Positions 22,470 through 28,919 of a stretch of DNA of 36,192 nt are shown piece after piece (positions within the stretch are counted from its first letter, which is position 1; each line of letters begins with the position of its first letter). The DNA is from Patescibacteria group bacterium. Its GTDB lineage: Bacteria; Patescibacteriota; Minisyncoccia; UBA6257; 2-01-FULL-56-20. The position numbers were made by a program, and so were the translations under genes. Where the stretch lies: positions 1 to 36,192 of the forward strand of contig JAGWKM010000010.1 in the NCBI GenBank assembly GCA_028865305.1, in the 5' to 3' direction. The notes under the pieces were generated by a model that was given only the letters and a program-made list of their open reading frames with translations, made no database searches and was not told the DNA's origin.

Positions 22470-24938
22470 CTACCGTCCGGTTGTTGAACTTGCCTCTGGT
22501 ACTGGTACGTTCGCGGCGTTCTGCGGTGCGGGCGCCGGCGGCGAAATGCCGGAAAGCGCGGGCTTATTGGCCTGAAGGTTATTCAGGATCTGCTGGACCT
22601 CCGCGTTGTCGGGATTCAGCTGCTTGATGGCCGTGAATTGGGCGATGGCGTCGGATTTGTTCCCCTGCTGGTCGTCGATCAACCCGAGGAAATAGCGCGC
22701 GTTCGAATAGTTGTTATCGAGTGAAACGGCGCGGGCGAATTCCTGCCGGGCCTCTGCGGTCTGGCTGTTTTGGTAATAGAGCAGTCCGAGTTGGAACGCC
22801 AGGCCGGCATCGAGCGGGTTTGCCTGTTCGATCTGCTGCACGCGCGCAATGGCCTTATCCACGCTCCCCTCTTGGATATAAAGCTGCGCAAGAAGGAATT
22901 GCGGCGTAGCGTAATCCGGCTTGAGGTTGATGGAATTCTGGAGCTGCGTTTCAGCATCGCTCAGTTTTGCCTGGGCGGCATCTTTCTGGTTCAGCTGCTG
23001 CAGTCTCGCTGCCGAGGCCGCGTCCACCCGCGCGATCGCGATCGGGAGGTCGGGATTATAAGGATCGATTTTCTCGGCGCTTTGGTATGCGGCCACGGCA
23101 AGAGCGTCCGCGCCGTTCGCAATCGGAATCAGGCCCTGATAAACGCTGCCGAGCGCCTCCCAGTTGAAGACATTATTCGGATCAAGCTTTGTCGCGTTTT
23201 GCGCCGCCGTGAGCGCCGCGCTGATGGCGGCTTCCGTCTGCGCATTCAGGGTGCCGCTCGCCTGCTGGAAAAGTTGCTGCGCCTGGGCGAATGCCACCTG
23301 GCTGCCGACGCGCCAGCTGTCATCCACTGAGTTATCAAGCGAAACGGACGTTTGGATACTCGCCGCGGCAGCCGGAAGGTTTCCGGCATTCAAGGAACTC
23401 ACCGCATCAGCGTAAGCCGAGGATGCCGAATATTTCTCGATTATGCGGTATGCGGCCACCAAGCTTGCTACGCCGAGAAGCAATGCGGCAATGAAGACCG
23501 TAAAGAGCAGCTTGCGACCCAATTTTTCAAAAGAAACCGCCCGGCGCGAGTCGGTTTGCAGAATAAGCAGCGCGAAGCCGACAAAGAGCGCCAGCATGAG
23601 CGTGAGAAAACCGGGGTAGAAAAGAAGCATGGCTGCGAGGAAAATGAGCGGCATGACGAGCGGTTTTATCCGGCCTGCTTCATCTTGCCGGCTTACGAAC
23701 CCTATAAGCCGGGCGAATCCAAAGAGGACGAAGAGGAACGCCAGCACGCCGAGCACGCCCGCCGTCGCGAGCAAGGTCAAAAAGAAATCATATCCCTGCG
23801 AGAATGGCACCGTCCAGAAATTGGTCGCGTTCAGGCCGATAGTCCGGAACCGCGTAAAGACTTCGCTGAAGGTTGACGGCCCATTGCCCAAGAAAAGCCG
23901 CACGCCATGGATAGCGTCCAGGGCGACGCCCCAGGTGGCCGATAAATTCGGCCGCACTTCCGTCACCGTTGCCGCACCGGTCGGCAGCCGCGAGCCGATG
24001 ATCGCAAGCAGAAGCGCGATGGCCGCGAGCACGAGCGGCAGCCGGTAATTGCCGTGCTCCATGAACCGCATTGCCGCGACAACAAGGAAAGCGACCAGGA
24101 GCGCGATCCACAAGAACTGGAAATTAACGACAAGAAGGCCGATGGTGAAGAGAATGGCCAATAGCCAGTGGCCAATAGCCAATGGTTTTCCCTTTTGAAG
24201 ACCGTCTTCGCCCCGAAGACGGTCTTCTGGCCCCTTCTCCACAATCCCAATCAGCACCGCCGCCATGAATACGCCCCAGCCGAAGGTCGTACCCAAGGTG
24301 TTGAATGCGGTCGATTTCGTAAACGCCCAAGGCAAGAGATACCAGCCGTACATCTGCAAAATGCCGTAGACGGTCACGAGCCCGAGCGACCAGAGGAATA
24401 ATTTCCCGATCTTCGGCAGGTCTTCGTTGGTAAAGAAATAAAACGAAAAGAAAAACGCACCGGCGTACAGGAGCGCCGCGAGGAATGAATCCGGCTGCAC
24501 GAGCTTGCCATATAAACTCAATAAGGATGAAGTTGAAAATAAAGTCCCGAGCCCGATCACGGCCGCGAAAACGCCGACCGCGAGCGCGAGGAGCGACCGC
24601 GGATATTCCAAGGCCCTTTTTTCAACCACGCAAACGAGAAAACTCACGAAAGCCGCAAGGACCAGGATGGAAACCGCGATGATCTTTCCCGACTCCACCG
24701 GAAATTGCGTGAAGGGCAGGAAAAAGAGCGGCACGAGAAACACGAGTGCAAACATCGCGAACCGGCCGATTTTGAGGAAAGTCGAGTAGGTCGAAGATGT
24801 CGAAGAAGAACCCATGGAACTTTCGCCGCTTCCCTGTTCCCCGTTCCCTGTTCCCTGTTCCTGGTCCGGCAGGGGTATTTCCATCGCCCACTCCTCATTT
24901 TCGCCTGGCACACGCAAACGCCGTGAATTGTTTTCCAT
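22470..24938 (-). CDS. O-antigen-ligase-like polytopic protein with C-terminal TPRs
   Basis: 822 residues from ATG 24938. Polar N-terminus (about 1-55), then about 12 membrane helices to about 495 with the Wzy/WaaL-type periplasmic loop (GVRLFLGNGPSTFSEVFTRFRTIG). TPR units follow at about 535-790 (DPNNVFNWEALGSVYQGL, PDYATPQFLLAQLYIQEG, NNYSNARYFLGLIDDQQGN) and a Pro/Ala tail. Such proteins transfer or polymerise glycans on the outer face of the membrane; in CPR they may act on surface glycoproteins or pilins, which fits the downstream pilin gene. Two heptamer arrays and one palindrome lie in frame inside the gene. The start is set by TATAAT 6 nt before ATG 24938, with a TTGCCT -35. Confidence 0.85.
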   Translation of the reverse strand: MENNSRRLRVPGENEEWAMEIPLPDQEQGTGNGEQGSGESSMGSSSTSSTYSTFLKIGRFAMFALVFLVPLFFLPFTQFPVESGKIIAVSILVLAAFVSFLVCVVEKRALEYPRSLLALAVGVFAAVIGLGTLFSTSSLLSLYGKLVQPDSFLAALLYAGAFFFSFYFFTNEDLPKIGKLFLWSLGLVTVYGILQMYGWYLLPWAFTKSTAFNTLGTTFGWGVFMAAVLIGIVEKGPEDRLRGEDGLQKGKPLAIGHWLLAILFTIGLLVVNFQFLWIALLVAFLVVAAMRFMEHGNYRLPLVLAAIALLLAIIGSRLPTGAATVTEVRPNLSATWGVALDAIHGVRLFLGNGPSTFSEVFTRFRTIGLNATNFWTVPFSQGYDFFLTLLATAGVLGVLAFLFVLFGFARLIGFVSRQDEAGRIKPLVMPLIFLAAMLLFYPGFLTLMLALFVGFALLILQTDSRRAVSFEKLGRKLLFTVFIAALLLGVASLVAAYRIIEKYSASSAYADAVSSLNAGNLPAAAASIQTSVSLDNSVDDSWRVGSQVAFAQAQQLFQQASGTLNAQTEAAISAALTAAQNATKLDPNNVFNWEALGSVYQGLIPIANGADALAVAAYQSAEKIDPYNPDLPIAIARVDAASAARLQQLNQKDAAQAKLSDAETQLQNSINLKPDYATPQFLLAQLYIQEGSVDKAIARVQQIEQANPLDAGLAFQLGLLYYQNSQTAEARQEFARAVSLDNNYSNARYFLGLIDDQQGNKSDAIAQFTAIKQLNPDNAEVQQILNNLQANKPALSGISPPAPAPQNAANVPVPEASSTTGR
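24156..24183. repeat. Intragenic heptamer array (GGCCAAT type)
   Basis: GGCCAAT, AGCCAGT, GGCCAAT, AGCCAAT. On the minus strand it encodes LAIGHWLLAI, the start of a membrane helix in the ligase-like protein. Confidence 0.65.
24197..24227. repeat. Perfect 14-bp palindrome inside the ligase gene
   Basis: GAAGACCGTCTTCG (24197-24210), a 3-nt loop, then the exact reverse complement (24214-24227). Each arm is itself nearly palindromic. It is in frame (EDRLRGEDGLQK), lies 13 nt from the heptamer array and looks like an inserted mini-element in a cytoplasmic loop. Confidence 0.7.
24831..24865. repeat. Intragenic heptamer array (TCCCTGT type)
   Basis: TCCCTGT, TCCCCGT, TCCCTGT, TCCCTGT, TCCTGGT, in frame near the 5' end of the ligase-like gene; translated as the polar QEQGTGNGEQGS linker. 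Confidence 0.65.
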
Positions 24939-24944
24939 ATCCAA

Positions 24945-24973
24945 ATTATAATCCCGTCAATTCCAACAGGCAA
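24945..24973 (-). promoter_or_regulatory. Promoter TTGCCT-17-TATAAT, leaderless arrangement
   Basis: -10 TATAAT (24945-24950) with 6 nt to ATG 24938; -35 TTGCCT (24968-24973) at 17 bp. Best leaderless promoter in the window. It drives the ligase-pilin-dockerin-cohesin run. Confidence 0.65.
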
Positions 24974-25034
24974 GACAAGAGAGTGTGAATAAATCAGAAA
25001 TTCATCAAGCCGAAGGGGATTGCCCGATCGGAAT

Positions 25035-25358
25035 TTACACCTTTATGCCGTGCTTCTTTATCTCGTGTACCAGGGTCGAATATTTGTTCTCGAAATCTTC
25101 CGGGCTGAAGCCGATGGGTTCGATGAGCCAGCCGAGACCGTAGGGCAACTTGCCGTATAAATAGCTCAACGCCTCCCATGAACTCCTGAATTTCGGCGAG
25201 ACCACGGCGACATCGATATCACTGTCTTTTGTGGCATGACCCTTGGCGTACGAGCCGAAAACATAAACGCCGCTCACGGGCAGGTTGTCCGCCTGGAGGA
25301 TTTTCTTGTACTCCCGGACTTGGTTGATTACCGATTGAGGTAATTTTGCTTGAGCCAT
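25035..25358 (-). CDS. MNT-type nucleotidyltransferase (HEPN partner)
   Basis: 107 residues. Minimal nucleotidyltransferase fold with GVYVFGSYAKGHATKDSDIDVAVV (about 30-53): the G-S-x-A-x-G and D-S-D-I-D-V metal-binding motif is complete. A C-terminal part contains WLIEPIGFSPEDFE. In known HEPN/MNT toxin-antitoxin pairs the MNT protein inactivates the HEPN RNase by AMPylation. It overlaps the upstream HEPN gene by 31 nt, which indicates coupling. Confidence 0.88.
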   Translation of the reverse strand: MAQAKLPQSVINQVREYKKILQADNLPVSGVYVFGSYAKGHATKDSDIDVAVVSPKFRSSWEALSYLYGKLPYGLGWLIEPIGFSPEDFENKYSTLVHEIKKHGIKV

Positions 25359-25726
25359 TGGATGAATGTTTCGGTTATTGCCAAATATTTTTCTGCATAT
25401 GTTTTCGTCGCCAGCTTGCGGAACTCGCGCTTATCGTCTTCATAACGGGTCGCGATATTGAATTTAGTAATCTCATTCAGATCGGCGATTTGAACTTCAT
25501 CTAAGGGCAATTCCGCTAATTCCGCCAAGCGGGCGAGAAAATGCGTGAAGGGCGGGTGTTCGTTCACCTTTTTTACCACCACTGCCTTCAACAGTTTCTC
25601 CAGGGCCAGATGGCAAAAGAAAAGGCAATATGAATAATCTTTGCTATCGAAAAGCTTTTGGGCTATCTTCCAATCCTCCGCGGAGGACGATTCATAATAT
25701 CCAATGGTTTTCTCAAATTCACCCAT
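25328..25726 (-). CDS. HEPN-domain protein (toxin-like partner)
   Basis: 132 residues from ATG 25726. All-helical HEPN pattern: YYESSSAEDWKIAQKLFDSKDYSYCLFFCHLALEKLLKAVVV, PPFTHFLARLAELAEL and TKFNIATRYEDDKREF. The R-x4-6-H RNase motif of active HEPN toxins is not obvious; His63-like THF is present, but no R-x4-6-H pair near RYEDDKRE. The protein may be a non-catalytic HEPN or use a variant site. The in-frame TTG at 25735 lies within the -10 box and is unlikely to be the start. Confidence 0.82.
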   Translation of the reverse strand: MGEFEKTIGYYESSSAEDWKIAQKLFDSKDYSYCLFFCHLALEKLLKAVVVKKVNEHPPFTHFLARLAELAELPLDEVQIADLNEITKFNIATRYEDDKREFRKLATKTYAEKYLAITETFIQWLKQNYLNR

Positions 25727-25734
25727 TGCCCTCA

Positions 25735-25763
25735 ATAGTAAGACGGATTCAGAAAAAAGACAA
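25735..25763 (-). promoter_or_regulatory. Promoter TTGTCT-17-TACTAT for HEPN/MNT
   Basis: -35 at 25758-25763, -10 at 25735-25740, 17-bp spacer. Predicted start about 2 nt before ATG 25726. Confidence 0.5.
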
Positions 25764-25806
25764 CCAATCGCATTAACCCAAAGGCAGCCTTCGAAGGTGA
25801 TGGTTT

Positions 25807-25855
25807 GTATTAGGTATTAGGTATACCTTATACTTTATACCTTATACATCATACA
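25807..25855. repeat. Heptamer array (GTATTAG/TTATACC type)
   Basis: GTATTAG x2, GTATACC, TTATACT, TTATACC, TTATACA, TCATACA: a small palindromic version of the array at 28756-28909, centred on GTATAC. It lies between the HEPN gene start and the stop of the DUF2341 gene, so both sides of that gene carry the same heptamer family. Confidence 0.85.
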
Positions 25856-25863
25856 AGTTCCCC

Positions 25864-28728
25864 CTACCTGAACTTAACCACGGGTCCGCGGTTTACCGGG
25901 CCGAGCCATCCGGTATCGCTTACGGCCACGTCATCCACGTAAACCGTCTGGCTTGAAACGCCTTCGGCAAAATAAACCTGGTTTAAAGAAGCATACGATT
26001 CGACGTTTGAAACGAATGTCGATGTCGCCAAATCCGCGAAAGGCACCAGCGAATCTCCGTTATAGAGGCGCAACTCCTCAGAGCCCGTGCTACTCGAATT
26101 AAAATAATATTTTACCTCAACTCTCACCCATTTATTAAAGGGATATGAGGGATAATTCAGAGATGGCCCGCTGCGGACAAAGAGAGCCGAATAACCAGAG
26201 GGATAGGCATCATAGCTAAGGAGTGCATCTCCGCTTGAATAGCGTATCAGCGTCATATTCATTTCTGCCGATGGCGTCGGTCGATAAATATAAGCGCGAT
26301 AATAGAACGTCGAACTGTTCACAATCGGAAACGCAAGGTTCTTCGCCACGCTATCCGTCGTTCCGGTCAATTTGAGCGCATAATTCCCGTGCGCTACGAT
26401 CGAACTCTGAACGGTCGAGCTTCCGGCTACTGTCCAGCTGTTAAGATTTCCCGCTTCGAATCCGTCATTGAACAGATCGGGCGTTGGAGCAGCCGTGCCG
26501 CCGCCGCGAAGCTTGACGGCAGGCCCTAATGAAGGTGATTGCTGATCGCTCCCCACGCTCCAGAACCCCGCCGTGCCCGTGGCGAACTGCGTCCAATAAT
26601 CGGAGGCGATCCAGCTTGAGGAACGCTGGACGCCGGAGAAACGCAATTCATCCATCGAGCCGTCAAGTCCCCAAAGATACGCTCCCGTCTGCCAATCTGA
26701 CCCGATTGTGTTGCCGGTAACGTTGCCCATTGCAAGAGTGGCGGTGTCCGGCGTAAATGTCTGGTTCACGCCATTCACATAAACTCCGGTAATCTGACCA
26801 AACACATTTCCGGGTTCCGTCTGTTTGGTTACAGCGATATTGACCCACGTGCCCGAAGAAACCATCGGAATGGTCACTGCTAAGTCCCGGCTGCCGCAGC
26901 TGATGCAACCCGAGTAACCCTCGACGTGGAGCAGGCCAGTAGAGTCGCTATAGGCAATACCCAGAACCTCATTATTATTACTGCTGCTCGCAAGGTACAG
27001 GTGGAACTGGTTAGTGGAGTTTCCAGTCCAGTTCACCCAGTATTCCGCCGTGAAGTTGCCGAAGGGGCTGAGGGATGGCGTCGACGTGCTGAGGGAAACA
27101 TATCCCGAAGTGCCATTAAAGCTTGCCGCGCCGTCAACTGCTCCGGTCGTTGCAGCCATGCTGTAATTCGTCCCATTGTTTGTATTTGCGGTCGAATCAT
27201 TCGAAGTTAAAGTGGTGCTATTCGGGAAATGATAGACGCCTTCAAAATTCGCATCCCACGGCGCAGTGCTCGACGACGGGTCGGTGGAAACGGAGGCGTC
27301 GCCGTAGCACATATAGATTTTGGTGGAAGTGGTGAGCGTCGCGATCGGGACCCATGCCTCGAACTCGCCCGTTGAGGAAACGTAATTTTCCCGTTCGTAA
27401 TTGATTTTGCCGCTGCTGCAGGTGTTTTCCGTGCCGAAGGCGATGTCATAACCCTGGGCATTCTGCACGTAGCCGCCGTGGCTCGTCGACTTCAGGGAAG
27501 CGAGCGTTACGTCAACAAGCGCCGGGAAATTTGATTGCGCTGACGGGATGGCCGTCGCGGAAGAAGTAGCGGTAAGCTCGCGGTAGTGCGAAAAAACGCT
27601 CGTGGAACCTGCCACTGCTCCCCCGCCGCGGAGCTTGACGGACGGGCGGGTTGCACTGCCGCCCTGTTCCGCCCCCACGCTCCAGAACCCCGCCGTGCCG
27701 GTGGCATACTGCGTCCAGTAGTCGGAGGCGATCCAGGAGGCGGAGCGGGCGACTTTGGAAATTCTGATTTCATCAACGGCGCCGTTCAGATAAGACCCGT
27801 AGACAATCGGGTCGGCTCCAACGATCAATGGCCCGGGAAACGAGAAACTACCAATATAACTCGATGTGACCACCCCCACGCCGTCAATGAAAAGCATCTT
27901 ATTTAAATTCGCAGTATCGAAAACGCCGACCATCTGATGCCAGTTGGTGTCCGTATAAGCCGCAGGACTGTCTAATCCCCCGTAATAATAATCAAAATCT
28001 AAGGTACTCCCATGCGCGGCATCTTGGTGGTTGACGTACATTACTGACGCAGTGCTTGTCCCCTCGGTCAGGAATGGCTGCTCCGTGCTCGTGCTGTTTA
28101 CCCGTTCCCAAAGTTCATACGTCACTTCATTGGAAATCGACGGCCCGGACGTGCTGCTGGCATACTGCGAACTACCGTTGCCCGCAAGCGACCCATCGAT
28201 CGCGCCGCTGCTCGTTGCTACGGCTCCGTGGTTCGTCAGGTTGTAATTCCCCGTGGAATCGTTGAAAGTGTTCTGGGAACCGAGGTGGTAGACGGCGACA
28301 TAATTCGCATCCCACGGCGCGGTGCTCGACGACGGGTCGGTGGAAACGGAAGCGTCGCCGTAGCACATATAGATTTTGGTGGAAGTGGTGAGCGTCGCGA
28401 TCGGCACCCATGCCTCGAATTCGCCCGTGGAAGAAACATAATTCTCCCGCTCGTAATTGATCTTGCCGCTGCTGCAGGTGTTTTCCGTGCCGAAACCGAT
28501 GTCGTAGCCGCTGGCATTTTGGACATGGCCGCCGTTGCCGGCAGATTTCAGGGAAGAAAGTGTCACGTCAACAAGCGCCGGGAAATTTGATTGCGCCGAC
28601 GGAATAGCGGTCGCCGAAGAAGTAGCGGTAAATTCGCGGTAATAGGTATAAGCAGCGTGCGTCTGCGGGACAAAGAGCAGTATGCCGCAGGCGAAAATGA
28701 AGGTTGGAATTAAAAAACGGCGAAGCAT
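25864..28728 (-). CDS. Large secreted DUF2341/LamG repeat protein
   Basis: 954 residues. Signal peptide 1-25 (ending THAA). Two DUF2341-LamG modules at about 27-360 and 378-735: each starts YREFTATSS..., has GYDIxFGTENTCSSGKINYE, EAWVPIATLTTSTKIYMCYG and a LamG-type fold with AVDEIRIS / SMDELRFS, and ends SWIASDYWTQ. Each module is followed by VKLRGGG. A C-terminal beta-sandwich domain (about 745-945: NDGFEAGNLNSWTVAGSS, YVDDVAVS) resembles carbohydrate-binding modules, and the chain ends GPVVKFR. Probably a sugar-binding surface adhesin. There is no membrane anchor. The first halves of the two modules are nearly identical at DNA level. TATAAT sits 6 nt before the ATG. Confidence 0.85.
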   Translation of the reverse strand: MLRRFLIPTFIFACGILLFVPQTHAAYTYYREFTATSSATAIPSAQSNFPALVDVTLSSLKSAGNGGHVQNASGYDIGFGTENTCSSGKINYERENYVSSTGEFEAWVPIATLTTSTKIYMCYGDASVSTDPSSSTAPWDANYVAVYHLGSQNTFNDSTGNYNLTNHGAVATSSGAIDGSLAGNGSSQYASSTSGPSISNEVTYELWERVNSTSTEQPFLTEGTSTASVMYVNHQDAAHGSTLDFDYYYGGLDSPAAYTDTNWHQMVGVFDTANLNKMLFIDGVGVVTSSYIGSFSFPGPLIVGADPIVYGSYLNGAVDEIRISKVARSASWIASDYWTQYATGTAGFWSVGAEQGGSATRPSVKLRGGGAVAGSTSVFSHYRELTATSSATAIPSAQSNFPALVDVTLASLKSTSHGGYVQNAQGYDIAFGTENTCSSGKINYERENYVSSTGEFEAWVPIATLTTSTKIYMCYGDASVSTDPSSSTAPWDANFEGVYHFPNSTTLTSNDSTANTNNGTNYSMAATTGAVDGAASFNGTSGYVSLSTSTPSLSPFGNFTAEYWVNWTGNSTNQFHLYLASSSNNNEVLGIAYSDSTGLLHVEGYSGCISCGSRDLAVTIPMVSSGTWVNIAVTKQTEPGNVFGQITGVYVNGVNQTFTPDTATLAMGNVTGNTIGSDWQTGAYLWGLDGSMDELRFSGVQRSSSWIASDYWTQFATGTAGFWSVGSDQQSPSLGPAVKLRGGGTAAPTPDLFNDGFEAGNLNSWTVAGSSTVQSSIVAHGNYALKLTGTTDSVAKNLAFPIVNSSTFYYRAYIYRPTPSAEMNMTLIRYSSGDALLSYDAYPSGYSALFVRSGPSLNYPSYPFNKWVRVEVKYYFNSSSTGSEELRLYNGDSLVPFADLATSTFVSNVESYASLNQVYFAEGVSSQTVYVDDVAVSDTGWLGPVNRGPVVKFR
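27240..27590. repeat. Intragenic direct repeat, second copy (DUF2341)
   Basis: About 350 bp very similar to 28297-28645 in the same gene, many stretches of over 30 bp identical. It marks a recent module duplication or gene conversion. Confidence 0.85.
28297..28645. repeat. Intragenic direct repeat, first copy (DUF2341)
   Basis: Partner of 27240-27590; encodes the N-terminal DUF2341 unit. Confidence 0.85.
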
Positions 28729-28734
28729 GGATTT

Positions 28735-28740
28735 ATTATA
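28735..28740 (-). promoter_or_regulatory. -10 box TATAAT, leaderless arrangement
   Basis: TATAAT with 6 nt to ATG 28728. Any -35 would fall within or next to the heptamer array that begins at 28756. Confidence 0.6.
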
Positions 28741-28755
28741 CTACAGATCGTATTG

Positions 28756-28909
28756 GGTATTAGGTGTTAGGTGTTAGGTGTTAGGTGTTAGGTGTTAGGT
28801 GTTAGGTGTTAGGTATAAGGTATAAGGTATAAAGTATAATGTATACCTTATACCTTATACCTTATACCTTATACCTTATACTTTATACTTTATACTTTAT
28901 ACATTATAC
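28756..28909. repeat. 22-unit heptamer array with palindromic centre
   Basis: 154 nt in unbroken 7-bp register: GGTATTA, GGTGTTA x7, GGTATAA x3, AGTATAA, TGTATAC, CTTATAC x5, TTTATAC x3, ATTATAC. The centre GTATAC is self-complementary and the right half is the inverted set of the left GGTATAA part, so it can form a long hairpin. It fills the gap between the start of the DUF2341 gene and the stop of the Gly-rich gene. Confidence 0.95.
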
Positions 28910-28919
28910 TTTTTCCCCC

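Noticed and set aside
28756-28909. CRISPR or simple microsatellite
   Set aside because: Heptamers are contiguous without spacers; unlike a plain microsatellite the array inverts at a palindromic centre.
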